Origin: Candidatus Anaerotignum merdipullorum
GTDB taxonomy: Bacteria; Bacillota; Clostridia; Lachnospirales; Anaerotignaceae
Assembly: GCA_019115165.1 (NCBI GenBank)
Contig: DXEB01000035.1
Coordinates: 1 to 64,000, forward strand
DNA: 64,000 nt
Direction of reading: 5' to 3'
Both the position numbers and the translations under genes were made by a program. The notes beneath the pieces are model-generated. The model was given only the letters and a program-made list of their open reading frames with translations. It had not been told where the DNA came from and did no database searches. Positions 50,851 through 60,328 of the stretch are shown in pieces. The first letter of the stretch is position 1. Every line of letters starts with the position of its first letter.

Positions 50851-51171
50851 ATGAGCGGATTCAAGGACATGGTGGACGCGGACAGGCTTGGTGTGTTTCT
50901 GGATGTTGATTTTTTCGGCATCGAAGCGACTGTCGACGGAAAAAAGATTTTGATTGTCGTGGACAACGACGAATTAAAAGAGCGGCAGGGCGGACAGGAT
51001 TTAGCCGTTGTGGAAAGTGCAACACTTTTCTATGCCCGTTCCGAAGATTTACCGAAGCGCAGGGCGGCAGGCGAAAATTTGAACGTTAACGGGCGGGAAT
51101 GTCTGATTGACGATTGGCAGGAGGACATGGGCATTGCGACTATCGCACTGCGCGAAAACATTGTGATGTAA
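50851..51171 (+). CDS. Head-tail joining protein, gpFII-like
   Basis: A 106-residue beta-rich protein. It has ILIVVDNDELKERQ and LFYARSEDLP, then NVNGRECLIDDWQEDMG, consistent with gpFII-type joining proteins that close the portal. ATG at 50851 has better spacing to GGCGGG than the ATG two codons earlier. Confidence 0.65.
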   Translation: MSGFKDMVDADRLGVFLDVDFFGIEATVDGKKILIVVDNDELKERQGGQDLAVVESATLFYARSEDLPKRRAAGENLNVNGRECLIDDWQEDMGIATIALRENIVM

Positions 51172-51195
51172 GGGCAGAACGGAGGGCGAAACAGT

Positions 51196-51819
51196 ATGAC
51201 GGTAGTAGGAATTATCGACGAAATCACGGCATGGGCAAGGGCTGAAATTTGTGAAAAAGTAAAGCTAAAAATGCCGCCGGAAGATGACGAGAACAACGGG
51301 GCGCACTATGAATATCAGACAGTAACGCCCGCGTGCTTTTCGTTGTTTGTGCCGTCAAAAGACAAATTGCCGCCCTCTGTGCTGTCACCTATCCCGTCGT
51401 TATGCGTGCGCGTGTTGGAGGGCGAGGACGATTTGACCGTGAATAACGGCAGGATCACGGTTGAGTTTGCATTTTCGACGTGGAGCACGGGGACGCACGG
51501 GCAGGATATTTTATATCCAGATGAAAACGACCATTCAACGATGAAACAGTGGACAGGTCAGGAGGCGGAAGCTTATTTCAAAGCGAATGCGAACGGATGG
51601 CGGGATGCGTGGAATTGGATAGACGTTGCGCTGCGGGCAATTGAGAGCACGTTGACGATCAACGGCATTGAAATAGACCGCAGTGCAGGTGTGAAGTTCT
51701 ATCCGTTCAAAGAGCAAGAATCCATACCGGATTTTTATCCGTTCTGGTTTACTGGAATACAGTTCAAAGTTAACCGTCCGTTGATTCGCAATATACCGGA
51801 AATTCAGGATTTACTTTAA
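51196..51819 (+). CDS. Tail completion / terminator-like protein
   Basis: A 207-residue protein with no firm family match. It lies between the joining protein and the sheath, where tail-terminator proteins (gpR/gpU type) are found, and has alternating beta strands (ITVEFAFSTWSTGT, then GIQFKVNRPLI). Function inferred from gene order. Confidence 0.6.
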   Translation: MTVVGIIDEITAWARAEICEKVKLKMPPEDDENNGAHYEYQTVTPACFSLFVPSKDKLPPSVLSPIPSLCVRVLEGEDDLTVNNGRITVEFAFSTWSTGTHGQDILYPDENDHSTMKQWTGQEAEAYFKANANGWRDAWNWIDVALRAIESTLTINGIEIDRSAGVKFYPFKEQESIPDFYPFWFTGIQFKVNRPLIRNIPEIQDLL

Positions 51820-51845
51820 GTTTTAGAAAGATAGGAGTTGAGAAC

Positions 51846-53300
51846 ATGCCATATTTACATGGGACATATGGGGAATTTAACAAGTCTATTGGGCTTGTAC
51901 CTGTAGCGACAGATACCATCCCCGTCTATGTTGGCGTTGCGCCGGTCAATCTGGTAAAGAACTATGCCGAGATTGGCAACGTAAATGCCCCGTTGCGTGT
52001 AACCAGCATGACGGGGGTGCAGAGTAACTTTGGTTATTCTGCGGACTGGTCAAAATTCTCTTTGTGTGAAGCGTTCGCGGCGCATTTCCAAAATAGCATT
52101 GAGAATGTCAGCCCGATTGTTGTTATCAACGTACTTGACCCGGTGACGCATAAGAAAACCGAAGCAACAACGAAAGAAGTGACGTTTGTCAACGGCAGAG
52201 CGGAAATCGCAAGCGATACCATTATTCTGGATACGCTGGCACTGGCAGACAAAGTAGAGGGAACAGACTATACAGTTGACTACGATTATACGCGGGGCGT
52301 TGTTATCCTGACCGATATTTCCGTTACACCGCTGACGAATGTAAACGCGACGTTCAGTGAAGTTGATGTTTCCAAAATCACAGAGACAAATATCATCGGC
52401 GGTGTGACGGCGGAGGGCGTATATACCGGATTGGGCTGTGTTGGGCTAGTTTATCCAGAATTGGGATTGATTCCGAATATCATTGCCGCGCCCGGTTACA
52501 GCGACAAAGTATCTGTATATAAAGCCATGTTGCAGGCTGGCACCAAAATCAACGGGCATTGGGATGCGGTTGTCAATGCAGACATCCCACTTACAAGCAA
52601 TGACACAATTGCGAAAGCGGTCAAGTGGAAAAGCGATAACGATTATTCCTCTGAACGCGCGAAAGTGTTCTATCCCCAGTGGCAGTTGAAAGACGGTACG
52701 GTTTATCATTTGTCCACGCTGGCAACATGGCTGATGTGCCGCGTAGATGGCACGCATAACGGTATCCCAATGGAAACGCCGTCAAACAAACAGATTCCAG
52801 CGGGGCGGCAGTATTTTGGGGCGACAAGCACAAACAAAGGCTATGACCAGCAGACGGCGAACGAATTGAACGAAAACGGCATCACAACGGCTGTATATTG
52901 GGGCGGCATGAACGTCCTTTGGGGTCCGCATACGGCGGCATATCAATACGGACAGGTGTCCGACGGCAGGGCAATTTTTGATAACAGCATCCGCATGATG
53001 ATGTATGTAACAAACGACTTCCAGCGCGAACATGCGTTGACCATTGACAGCCCAATGACAAAGGCATTGGCTGATACGATTACCAACAGAGAACAAGAAA
53101 AATTGGACGCTCTTGTTGCGATTGGCGCGTTGATTGGGGAGCCGGTTTGCGAGTTCAAAGAGAGCGAAAACAGCACAACGCAGCTGATGGAGGGCGATTT
53201 TGTTTGGAACAACAGATTGACACCGACACCGCCGTTTAAGTCTGGCACGATGAAAGTCGCATACACGGACGAGGGCTTTTCGTCCTATTTTGGCGAGTAA
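51846..53300 (+). CDS. Contractile tail sheath protein
   Basis: A 484-residue sheath protein: HGTYGEF-N-SIGLVPVATDTIPVYVGVAP start, a variable domain, then LSTLATWLMCRVDG and the conserved C-terminal MTKALADTITNREQEKLDALVAIGALIG and PFKSGTMKVAYTDE. It makes the outer contractile tube, which shows the phage is a myovirus. GATAGGAG precedes the ATG. Confidence 0.94.
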   Translation: MPYLHGTYGEFNKSIGLVPVATDTIPVYVGVAPVNLVKNYAEIGNVNAPLRVTSMTGVQSNFGYSADWSKFSLCEAFAAHFQNSIENVSPIVVINVLDPVTHKKTEATTKEVTFVNGRAEIASDTIILDTLALADKVEGTDYTVDYDYTRGVVILTDISVTPLTNVNATFSEVDVSKITETNIIGGVTAEGVYTGLGCVGLVYPELGLIPNIIAAPGYSDKVSVYKAMLQAGTKINGHWDAVVNADIPLTSNDTIAKAVKWKSDNDYSSERAKVFYPQWQLKDGTVYHLSTLATWLMCRVDGTHNGIPMETPSNKQIPAGRQYFGATSTNKGYDQQTANELNENGITTAVYWGGMNVLWGPHTAAYQYGQVSDGRAIFDNSIRMMMYVTNDFQREHALTIDSPMTKALADTITNREQEKLDALVAIGALIGEPVCEFKESENSTTQLMEGDFVWNNRLTPTPPFKSGTMKVAYTDEGFSSYFGE

Positions 53301-53319
53301 GAAAGCGGGGTGAAATAGC

Positions 53320-53826
53320 ATGGCATTTGTAGACATTTACGGCGCAATCGTGGCAAATACGGTCTATGTTAACAATACGCTTGTGGCAAAGGACGTAGAA
53401 GCAACCTTGCCGGAAGTAACGCCCGTTGCTGCGGACATTGAAGCAATGGGCACAATGTCCCTGCCTATCTGGCAGCGGCTGGACAATATGGAGTTGACCA
53501 TTACAAAAATTGGCGTAGATAAAGGCTTGCGCGCGATGATTACGCCGGACACAATTTCTTTAGAAATGCGGTTTGTCCAGAGCGTAACAGACGCAAACGG
53601 AAAGACTACGCAGAAAGGCTGCAAGGCGTTTTTGAAAGGCATCCCGTCCAAAATCCCCGGCATTGCGTTGACTGTTGGAGAAGGCAGTTCCAATGAAGCG
53701 ACATTCACCGTTACAAGATACCAATTGTATGTGGACGGGGAGGAATTGTTTTTGATTGACCGATTGGCTGGCATTGTGAAAGTAAACGGCGTAGATTATA
53801 TGAGTGCAACAAACAGCCTGTTATAA
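53320..53826 (+). CDS. Major tail tube protein
   Basis: A 168-residue protein of the P2 gpFII/Mu tube type (EATLPEVTPVAADIEAMGTMSLPIWQRLDNMELTI, split between motifs, then KGCKAFLKGIPSKIPG). It stacks as the inner tube under the sheath, whose gene is directly upstream. Followed by a terminator. Confidence 0.9.
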   Translation: MAFVDIYGAIVANTVYVNNTLVAKDVEATLPEVTPVAADIEAMGTMSLPIWQRLDNMELTITKIGVDKGLRAMITPDTISLEMRFVQSVTDANGKTTQKGCKAFLKGIPSKIPGIALTVGEGSSNEATFTVTRYQLYVDGEELFLIDRLAGIVKVNGVDYMSATNSLL

Positions 53827-53843
53827 GAGCATAAGAAAGGCGT

Positions 53844-53876
53844 AAGCCCTGCGGAAAATTTCTGCGGGGCTTTTTT
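53844..53876 (+). terminator. Terminator after the tube gene
   Basis: AAGCCCTGCGG pairs with CTGCGGGGCTT (with G-T pairs), then TTTTTT. It probably raises sheath and tube yield relative to the tail assembly genes that follow. Confidence 0.82.
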
Positions 53877-53902
53877 CTGTAATTTGAAAGGAGTAAAACA
53901 AC

Positions 53903-54286
53903 ATGAAAGACACTTTGTATCTGGACAATCCTATTCTAATCAACGGGAAACAAGTAAAAGAATTGACCTATGATGCGCGGGAGATTACGGCTGTACAGTT
54001 TTCGGAAGCCTGCGCCCTGTCTGCGTCGTTGGAAAAAACAAAGACGTTCAGTTTCAAGATGCGGGAAAATGACTATGCCCTGCATTTGTACCTTGGGTTT
54101 ATGGCGATTATCGCAGTCAATCCAGATATTGACGTTTCCGATTTGGAGCGTGTGAAAGGGCTGGACATTAACCGCATTGCAAATATCGGTTTGCTTTTTA
54201 TGTTAGGGAGGTTGGGGGGCGACTCGGAGGAAAGCAACTCCGACGAGCAATCCGAGAATACAGCCGATACTTCCACACAAGCATAA
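53903..54286 (+). CDS. Tail assembly chaperone, short form (gpG-like)
   Basis: A 127-residue protein (LTYDAREITAVQFSEACALS, then RVKGLDINRIANIGLLFMLGRLGG) of the tail-assembly chaperone group that coats the tape measure. The in-frame end after residue 106 is an acidic Ser/Asp tail. A slippery site at 54214-54220 allows a -1 shift into a longer product. AAAGGAG precedes the ATG. Confidence 0.82.
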   Translation: MKDTLYLDNPILINGKQVKELTYDAREITAVQFSEACALSASLEKTKTFSFKMRENDYALHLYLGFMAIIAVNPDIDVSDLERVKGLDINRIANIGLLFMLGRLGGDSEESNSDEQSENTADTSTQA

Positions 54287-54411
54287 AAGATGTAGAGCGT
54301 CAGAGAATGACAGATTTTCTACGTGATTATGGCGAAGCCGTAGAGGAAGAAATGGAACGGCAGAAGAAAAGGAAAAGGTCATTTCATCCACCAAAATTTA
54401 AGCGGGGGTGA
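53903..54411 (+). CDS. Tail assembly chaperone, -1 frameshift product (gpGT-like)
   Basis: Slippage on GGGGGGC (codons GGG-GGC) at 54214-54220 would join residues 1-106 to a 63-residue basic helical extension (KDVERQRMTDFLRDYGEAVEEE, split here by length). The extension ends at 54411, five bases before the tape measure start. A 6-bp hairpin TCGGAG/CTCCGA begins three bases after the slip site. The extension frame has no ribosome site of its own near its start. This mirrors lambda G/GT. Confidence 0.72.
54214..54243 (+). promoter_or_regulatory. Programmed -1 frameshift site with stimulatory hairpin
   Basis: Heptamer G-GGG-GGC in the reading frame of the chaperone, three-base spacer, then stem TCGGAG (54224-54229), 8-nt loop and CTCCGA (54238-54243). 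Confidence 0.68.
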
Positions 54412-54415
54412 TTGA

Positions 54416-56638
54416 TTGGCAAAGAATAAGATATTGACAACTGTCGTGAATATGGCTGGAAATGTTGACCCGTCTGTACAAAAAGCTTTTGGCGAGGTAG
54501 AAAAGCGTATGGAGGGTGTCAACAAAAAAGCCGCAGTCGTAGCCGCGTCGGTGGCGGCGATTGGTGCTGGTATAACCGTTGGAGCGGTAAAAGCCGGAAA
54601 AGCGTTGATTACAATGGGTGACACCTATAATGCAACGATGGGCGATTTGCAAGCCAAAACGGGCGCAACAGCGGCAGAAATGGCGGAATTGTCCGACGTG
54701 ATCGCGGGCGTTTACGCGGAACGCAATCTGGGCGGGGATATGCAGGCGGTAGCGGATGCAGTCGCAACGGCAAGGCAGCAAACGGGGCTGATGGGAGAGA
54801 ATTTGGAAACCATTGCCGCCGATGCCATCATGTTGCAGGATGTTTTCGACTACGACGTAAACGAGAGTTTGCGGGCATCCCGGGCGCTGATGCAGAATTT
54901 TGGCATAGATGGGCATGAAGCCATGAATTACATTGCAGAGGGCGCGCAAAACGGTCTGGATTTTTCCGGGGAATTGCTGGACAGCATCAGCGAATATTCT
55001 GTGCAGTTTGCAAAGGTCGGCATGGATGCGGACGATATGTTCAACATTATGCAGACTGGAGCAGACAATGGAGCATGGAAATTGGATACCTTGGCGAATG
55101 CCATTAAAGAGTTTTCTGTTGCATCCATAGATGGTTCAGACACCACACGGGAAGCCTTTGCCGCGTTAGGCTATGACGCTAACGAGGTAATGAGCATTTT
55201 CGCAAAAGGCGGCGAAGATGCGAACATTGCTTTCAACACAATCCTAAAAGACTTGATTGCAATGGATGATGAGGTTGCCCGTGATGCAATAGGCGTTTCG
55301 CTCTTCAAAACTACTTGGGAAGATTTGGGAACGGAAGCGCTGGCATCATTAACCGATGTAACAGATGCATCATATCTGACTGGGGATGCGTTGCAGGAAA
55401 TCAACGGCGTGAAGTACGACACATTAGACCACGCAATACAGGATATTTCCCGGCAGTTTGAAATGTCGCTTGCACCAGCCGGGCAGGCGGCGGCACAAAG
55501 ATTGTCGGAATTGTCCCCGCAGATAACAGAGAGTATGCAGGAAGCGGCGCCTTATATCGAAGATTTGGCGGTGAAATTTTCTGACGTTTTAGTTGGCGGT
55601 ATCGACATTGCGGTTGATGCGCTTGTTTGGTGTTCGCAGAACACAGATGCTCTGAAACTAGCTGTCTTGCTTTTGGGTGCTACGTTTGTCATGTTCTCCG
55701 CGACAAAAATGATAAACAGCATACACGATGCGGTTGACGCCTTCAAGTTGCTACGTGATGCACACCTAAAAGAAAAAGCACAGTTGATTTCCTCTAAGGC
55801 GTTATATATAAAAGATGCCGTTGTAAAAGGCGCAAGCACAGCGGCAACGGTGGCGCAGACAGTAGCAACAGGCGCATGGAATATTGCGGCTGGCATTGCA
55901 ACGGGCGTGACAACTGCTCTTGGGGCGGCGTTTACGTTCCTGACTTCACCCATTGGGCTTGTCATTCTTGCGATTGCGGCAGTCGTAGCGGCGGGCGTTG
56001 CGTTGTATAAAAATTGGGACACCGTGAAAATGTACGCTACACAGCTAGGAGAATTCCTGTCCGGCGTCTGGGATGGTATTAAGCTGAAAGTCAGCGGCTT
56101 GATAGATGGAATCAAAGAACTGTTTAGCACGGGATTTTCCGCGCTGGCTGGCATTGTGAAAGCCCCTATCAATGCGGTGATCAGTATCATCAATGGCGCA
56201 ATCGGCGGCATCAATTCTGTGGGGTTTGATGTGCCGGACTGGGTGCCGTTTATTGGCGGGAAAAGTTTTAGCGTTGATATACCGACCATTCCAATGCTGG
56301 CAAAGGGCGGTTTTACAAAAGGTGTCTCGATTGCCGGAGAAGCCGGTACAGAAGCGGTGATCAGTTTTGACCCGTCTGTCCGCAGTCAAAACCTGTCCTA
56401 TTGGGCGAAAGCCGGGCAGATGCTTGGAGCATTGCCGGATGGCGTTTCGATGCTGGAAAGCGGAGGGGATAGCAATACCGTTTCTATTGGACAGATTGTA
56501 TTTTCTCCGAAAATTGAAGTCACAGGGAATGCGGATAAAGAAAGCATTATTGCAGCTATCCGTGAAGAATATCCAGAGTTTATTGACCTGCTAGAAAGAT
56601 GGTTCATGGAAAGGGGGTACTTTGCATATGAAAGTTGA
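54416..56638 (+). CDS. Tail tape measure protein
   Basis: A 740-residue protein. The N-terminal part is an Ala-rich helix, followed by the TP901-type region (AKTGATAAEMAELSDVIAG, ESLRASRALMQNFGI). The centre has hydrophobic segments (GLVIL-IAAVVAAGVALY) and the C-terminus has AGEAGTEAVISFD. Its length sets tail length; 740 residues suggests a short tail. TTG start after GCGGGGGTG. It overlaps the gpX gene. Confidence 0.9.
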   Translation: MAKNKILTTVVNMAGNVDPSVQKAFGEVEKRMEGVNKKAAVVAASVAAIGAGITVGAVKAGKALITMGDTYNATMGDLQAKTGATAAEMAELSDVIAGVYAERNLGGDMQAVADAVATARQQTGLMGENLETIAADAIMLQDVFDYDVNESLRASRALMQNFGIDGHEAMNYIAEGAQNGLDFSGELLDSISEYSVQFAKVGMDADDMFNIMQTGADNGAWKLDTLANAIKEFSVASIDGSDTTREAFAALGYDANEVMSIFAKGGEDANIAFNTILKDLIAMDDEVARDAIGVSLFKTTWEDLGTEALASLTDVTDASYLTGDALQEINGVKYDTLDHAIQDISRQFEMSLAPAGQAAAQRLSELSPQITESMQEAAPYIEDLAVKFSDVLVGGIDIAVDALVWCSQNTDALKLAVLLLGATFVMFSATKMINSIHDAVDAFKLLRDAHLKEKAQLISSKALYIKDAVVKGASTAATVAQTVATGAWNIAAGIATGVTTALGAAFTFLTSPIGLVILAIAAVVAAGVALYKNWDTVKMYATQLGEFLSGVWDGIKLKVSGLIDGIKELFSTGFSALAGIVKAPINAVISIINGAIGGINSVGFDVPDWVPFIGGKSFSVDIPTIPMLAKGGFTKGVSIAGEAGTEAVISFDPSVRSQNLSYWAKAGQMLGALPDGVSMLESGGDSNTVSIGQIVFSPKIEVTGNADKESIIAAIREEYPEFIDLLERWFMERGYFAYES

Positions 56639-56864
56639 AATCGTCGGATATAACGACTATGTAACGGAAGAGGGCGATACATTCGACATTTTAGCCCTCA
56701 AAAATTACAACAACGAGCAGATGTCCAGCTATATCATTCTGGAAAATCTGGACTATGCGGACACGCTGATTTTTGAGCAGGGTATCCCTCTTTCTATCCC
56801 GGTATTAAACATGACGGAAACGCCGGAGAGCTTGCCGCCATGGCGTAGGGGGGAAACAGGATGA
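56628..56864 (+). CDS. Tail protein X (gpX, LysM-like)
   Basis: A 78-residue protein with the gpX pattern VTEEGDTFDILALKNYNNE and a TLIFEQGIPLSIPVL core. In P2-like tails gpX links baseplate parts and may bind peptidoglycan. ATG at 56628 overlaps the tape measure end and follows AAGGGGG. Confidence 0.85.
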   Translation: MKVEIVGYNDYVTEEGDTFDILALKNYNNEQMSSYIILENLDYADTLIFEQGIPLSIPVLNMTETPESLPPWRRGETG

Positions 56865-57787
56865 TACAGGTGAAGTTTCGTGGTGTGGACATTACAAAAG
56901 ATGTGTCCATCAACCGTTGTTATCATGACATGTACTGCGAGGGGCAGTCTGATACCCTGCATATCCGGTTTAACGACCCGCAAAACCAGTGGGACGGTTG
57001 GCAGCCGAAAGTCGGTGACGAAATCTCGGTGATGTATGGCAGCATTGGAACAGGAAAAATGTTTGTGGACAGTGCCACGCCGGAAAACGGGCTGTACACG
57101 ATTATTGCAACGTCCATTCCGCCGAGTGCGAAAGAGGGCAAGAGCAAGGCATGGCAAAAGATTTTCCTGTCGCAGATTGGGACGGAGATTGCTGGAAACC
57201 ATGGCTTGACGTTTCATAGTTACGGCGTGAAAGATGTACAGTACGAATATATCCTGCAAACGAATGAAACGGATTTTTCGTTTTTCAACCGTCTTTGTAC
57301 ATTGGAGGGATGCGCGTTCTTGGTCTATGATAATGCGCTTGTGATGTATTCGCAGGCGTACATGGAGGGGACAGCCCCGGTAAAGACAATCACTATCACT
57401 TCTGATGGTGATTATTTTTTTGCCGACAATTCGGCGCGGTTGTATGGTTCGTGTTTGATAGAAAGAGGGTTGTACAAGGGCGAGTATACCGCAAGTAATG
57501 GCGCAACACGGCGGTATGTGCCGGAAATGGATATTCCCATAACCATGTCCAGTCAGGACGAAGCAAACCGCTATGCTATGAATTTGTTACGGAACGTTAA
57601 CAAAGGCATGATGTACGGCTATATCTATGGGCGCGTCATGCCGGAATTTGCGGCGGCAAGTACGGCGGAACTGGAAAACTACCGGGCGGCATCGTGGAAC
57701 GGGAATATTTTCTTGACACACATTCGGAACGACTACGGGAAAGGGCAGAGCAAGGTCTTTTTCCGTAAGCCGTTAGACGGTTACTAA
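56861..57787 (+). CDS. Baseplate hub protein (late control gpD family)
   Basis: A 308-residue gpD-type hub: SDTLHIRFNDP near residue 30, LQTNETDFSFFNRLCTLEGCAFLVYDNALV near residue 130, and SSQDEANRYAMNLLRN near the end. It forms the hub under the tube with the spike. The start overlaps gpX by 4 nt (ATGA). Confidence 0.9.
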   Translation: MIQVKFRGVDITKDVSINRCYHDMYCEGQSDTLHIRFNDPQNQWDGWQPKVGDEISVMYGSIGTGKMFVDSATPENGLYTIIATSIPPSAKEGKSKAWQKIFLSQIGTEIAGNHGLTFHSYGVKDVQYEYILQTNETDFSFFNRLCTLEGCAFLVYDNALVMYSQAYMEGTAPVKTITITSDGDYFFADNSARLYGSCLIERGLYKGEYTASNGATRRYVPEMDIPITMSSQDEANRYAMNLLRNVNKGMMYGYIYGRVMPEFAAASTAELENYRAASWNGNIFLTHIRNDYGKGQSKVFFRKPLDGY

Positions 57788-57798
57788 GAGAGGGGGAA

Positions 57799-58302
57799 AT
57801 GGCGTTGAGCATGATAAACAAGGGCTTTATTTCGTCGATTGATGAAACGCAGAAAACGGCGGTTGTCATCCCACAAGAAGCAAGCGGGAATGTCACGTTT
57901 CCCCTTGTCGTGCCGTATTTCCTGCTGGAATGCCTGCAAGTGAATATGCCCGTTGTGTATGCCACATTCCCGGACAATACGGGCATTATACTTGCCCGGC
58001 TGGATGGGGAATGGAATCACAAAATATACAAGACATTGACTGTTGAGGGTGTAACGCATATGACAGACAAATTGACTGCAGACAACGGCATAACGGCAAC
58101 GGGCGGCATATCAGCCGCAGGCGGCGGGAATGTCACGGTACGGGGCGATATCACGCTGACTGGCAGTATATCTGCATCCGGCAGCATGTCAGCAAGCGGC
58201 ATGACATCCAGCGGGGATGTAACGGCAGGAGGTATCAGCTTGCAAGGACATGTACATGGCGGCGTGATGGCAGGATTTGACAACACCGAGCCGCCGAAGT
58301 AG
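57799..58302 (+). CDS. Baseplate spike protein (gpV-like)
   Basis: A 167-residue protein. It has an OB-like N-terminal part (GFISSIDETQKTAVVI) and a repetitive beta region rich in Gly/Ser (ITATGGISAAGGGNVTVRG), and ends near HVHGG. The HxH near the tip is the iron-binding motif of membrane-piercing spikes. It follows the hub gene as expected. Confidence 0.85.
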   Translation: MALSMINKGFISSIDETQKTAVVIPQEASGNVTFPLVVPYFLLECLQVNMPVVYATFPDNTGIILARLDGEWNHKIYKTLTVEGVTHMTDKLTADNGITATGGISAAGGGNVTVRGDITLTGSISASGSMSASGMTSSGDVTAGGISLQGHVHGGVMAGFDNTEPPK

Positions 58303-58317
58303 AAAGCGGGTGAATAA

Positions 58318-58875
58318 ATGGGCGTAATTGCAATGTGGGGAACACGAAAGTTTGAAATCAATCCGAGCCGGATTTACCCGCTGAGCGGCTTTACAACGGC
58401 GTTTAAGCTGAAAAGTGATGCAAACGCGGATACCAGCGGCACACAGCCGATAAACACGCGGGGGCGGGAATTGGAGCAGATTACATGCAGCACACGTTGT
58501 TTGGCATCCGCCGGCGTGGATGTGCGCGGAGAAATGGGCATCTGGCGCGGTATGGTAGGGCAAGCGTATCCGCTGATGATCGGCGGTATGAGTTTTGGTG
58601 CAGGAAACTTCCAACTGGAAAGCGTAAATATTTCCGAAACGGAACTAGACATGAACGGCACATTCCTTGCGGCAACTTTGTCTTTCACGTTTACAGAATA
58701 TATCCCGGCGAATGCGGCGGCAACGGCAAAAGCAACAACCACAAGCGCAAGCGGGAAGTCTAGCAGCAGTGGAACGGCTACAAAGAGCATGAGCGAAGCC
58801 ATAGCGGCGCAAAAGCAAGAAGCATTAAAGACAAAAGCGTCTGCGGACGATAAGACGAAAAGAAGCCCATACTGA
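58318..58875 (+). CDS. gpU-like tail/baseplate protein
   Basis: A 185-residue protein whose middle (GQAYPLMIGGMSFGAGNFQLESV, split by motif, then TLSFTFTEY) fits the P2 gpU fold. The Ala/Ser/Lys-rich C-terminal 50 residues look disordered. The assignment rests on the strand pattern and gene order. Confidence 0.55.
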   Translation: MGVIAMWGTRKFEINPSRIYPLSGFTTAFKLKSDANADTSGTQPINTRGRELEQITCSTRCLASAGVDVRGEMGIWRGMVGQAYPLMIGGMSFGAGNFQLESVNISETELDMNGTFLAATLSFTFTEYIPANAAATAKATTTSASGKSSSSGTATKSMSEAIAAQKQEALKTKASADDKTKRSPY

Positions 58876-58897
58876 TGAAAAAGGAGGGCGGAATGGT

Positions 58898-59167
58898 TTG
58901 AAATCTTCAGGAAATGGGACACCAAAGCAGTGCGTGGAAAACCTGTTGTCCATCATCCGTGGAGAAAATCCCATGGAGCGGGTAAAGGGCATCAATGCAC
59001 GCTTGTTTGATAAACCACGGGGCGATGCGGAAATGTCGTTGAAAGAGGACGCGGCGTGGCTGATTCGGACATACGAGCCGCGCGTCAATGTGGAAGATAT
59101 AGAAATTACAGTAGAAGAACAGCAGGACGGCAGCTATAAGCTTACTGCATATATTACGGACGTATAA
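58898..59167 (+). CDS. Baseplate wedge protein (gpW/gp25 type)
   Basis: An 89-residue protein with the gp25-like pattern: ENLLSIIRGENPMERVKGI, LKEDAAWLIRTYEPRVNVEDI, then a beta hairpin. It forms part of the sheath-initiating wedge. It starts at TTG after AAGGAGGG; the nearby ATG is out of frame. Confidence 0.85.
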   Translation: MKSSGNGTPKQCVENLLSIIRGENPMERVKGINARLFDKPRGDAEMSLKEDAAWLIRTYEPRVNVEDIEITVEEQQDGSYKLTAYITDV

Positions 59168-59185
59168 CGGTGAGGGGGTGAAAAC

Positions 59186-60328
59186 ATGGCAGAAGAGTTT
59201 GATTTTGTGCAGACGGACGCGGCAAAGATATACACCACCGTCATGAACTGGCTGATGGATAGTGTGAACGAGCCTTTGTATCCCGGCGACGAACGGAGGA
59301 TTTACGGCGAAGCGCTGATTTTTGTACTTGTGAACGTGTATAACGAGATGAACGACACGGCAAAACAGCGTACGTTGCAATATGCCCGGGGCTATGTACT
59401 GGACGCACTGGGGGAACGTGTGGGCGCGGTAAGGCTGCAACCGTCCCCGGCTTATGACACGTTCCGGTTCTCGCTGTCTGCGGCGCAGTCGCAAAATATC
59501 ATTATTCCAGCAGGAACACGGATAACACCGGACGGCAGCGTGTATTTTGCAACGGATGAAACGGCAATCATTCAATCTGGGGAAACGTTCGTTGATGTAC
59601 GGGTAACTTGCGACACGGCAGGGACAGACTATAACGGCATGGCAGCTGGAACAATCAAAACATTGGTTGATTTGATACCGTATGTCGCAAGCGTCAGCAA
59701 TTTGAATGGCACAACGGGCGGGGACGATGGAGAGCCATACACAACCGAGGGCGATGACCGTTTCCGGGAACGGATACGCCTAGCACCGTCCTCTTTTTCC
59801 GTAGCCGGTCCCTTGGCGGCATATCGGTATTATGCTTTGTCGGCTGACCCCGACATTATAGATGTGTACATCAACTCCCCAACGGCAAACAACATCGTGA
59901 TTGTGCCACTGATGACGGGCGGAACGATACCGGACAGCGACACCATCCAGAAAGTAAAGGATGTGTTTGCGGATGATATACGACCGTTGACGGATATTGT
60001 AACCGTACAAGCCCCAATGCAAGTGTCTTATGATATCAATATCAAATACTACTGCACGTTGGACAACGAAGCGGACGCAATCACGATTGTAGAAGCGGCA
60101 GGCGGGGCGATTGAGCAATACAACGCATGGCAGTGTGGCGCACTGGGGCGAGATATTAACCCCGACCAATTGAAAAAGTTCATCCTCGCACCTTCCAGCG
60201 GCAGCGACGCGGTAGAACGGGTGGACATTGTTTCGCCAACATTTCAGGAATTGGCATCAAACAAGGTGGCAAAGTATTCTGGTACGTTGACGGTAACACA
60301 TGCGATTATTGGTGGTGATAGCGCATGA
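59186..60328 (+). CDS. Baseplate protein J
   Basis: A 380-residue gpJ-family wedge protein: RRIYGEALIFVLVNVYNEMND, GYVLDALGERVGAVRL, IPAGTRITPDG and GGDDGEPYTTEGDDRFRERI. Complete length. GAGGGGG precedes the ATG. It overlaps gpI by 4 nt. Confidence 0.93.
   Translation: MAEEFDFVQTDAAKIYTTVMNWLMDSVNEPLYPGDERRIYGEALIFVLVNVYNEMNDTAKQRTLQYARGYVLDALGERVGAVRLQPSPAYDTFRFSLSAAQSQNIIIPAGTRITPDGSVYFATDETAIIQSGETFVDVRVTCDTAGTDYNGMAAGTIKTLVDLIPYVASVSNLNGTTGGDDGEPYTTEGDDRFRERIRLAPSSFSVAGPLAAYRYYALSADPDIIDVYINSPTANNIVIVPLMTGGTIPDSDTIQKVKDVFADDIRPLTDIVTVQAPMQVSYDINIKYYCTLDNEADAITIVEAAGGAIEQYNAWQCGALGRDINPDQLKKFILAPSSGSDAVERVDIVSPTFQELASNKVAKYSGTLTVTHAIIGGDSA

Noticed and set aside
55552..56289. A 245-codon minus-strand frame inside the tape measure gene
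   Set aside because: Antisense shadow of an Ala-rich gene; no start site and low-complexity Ala/Thr peptide.
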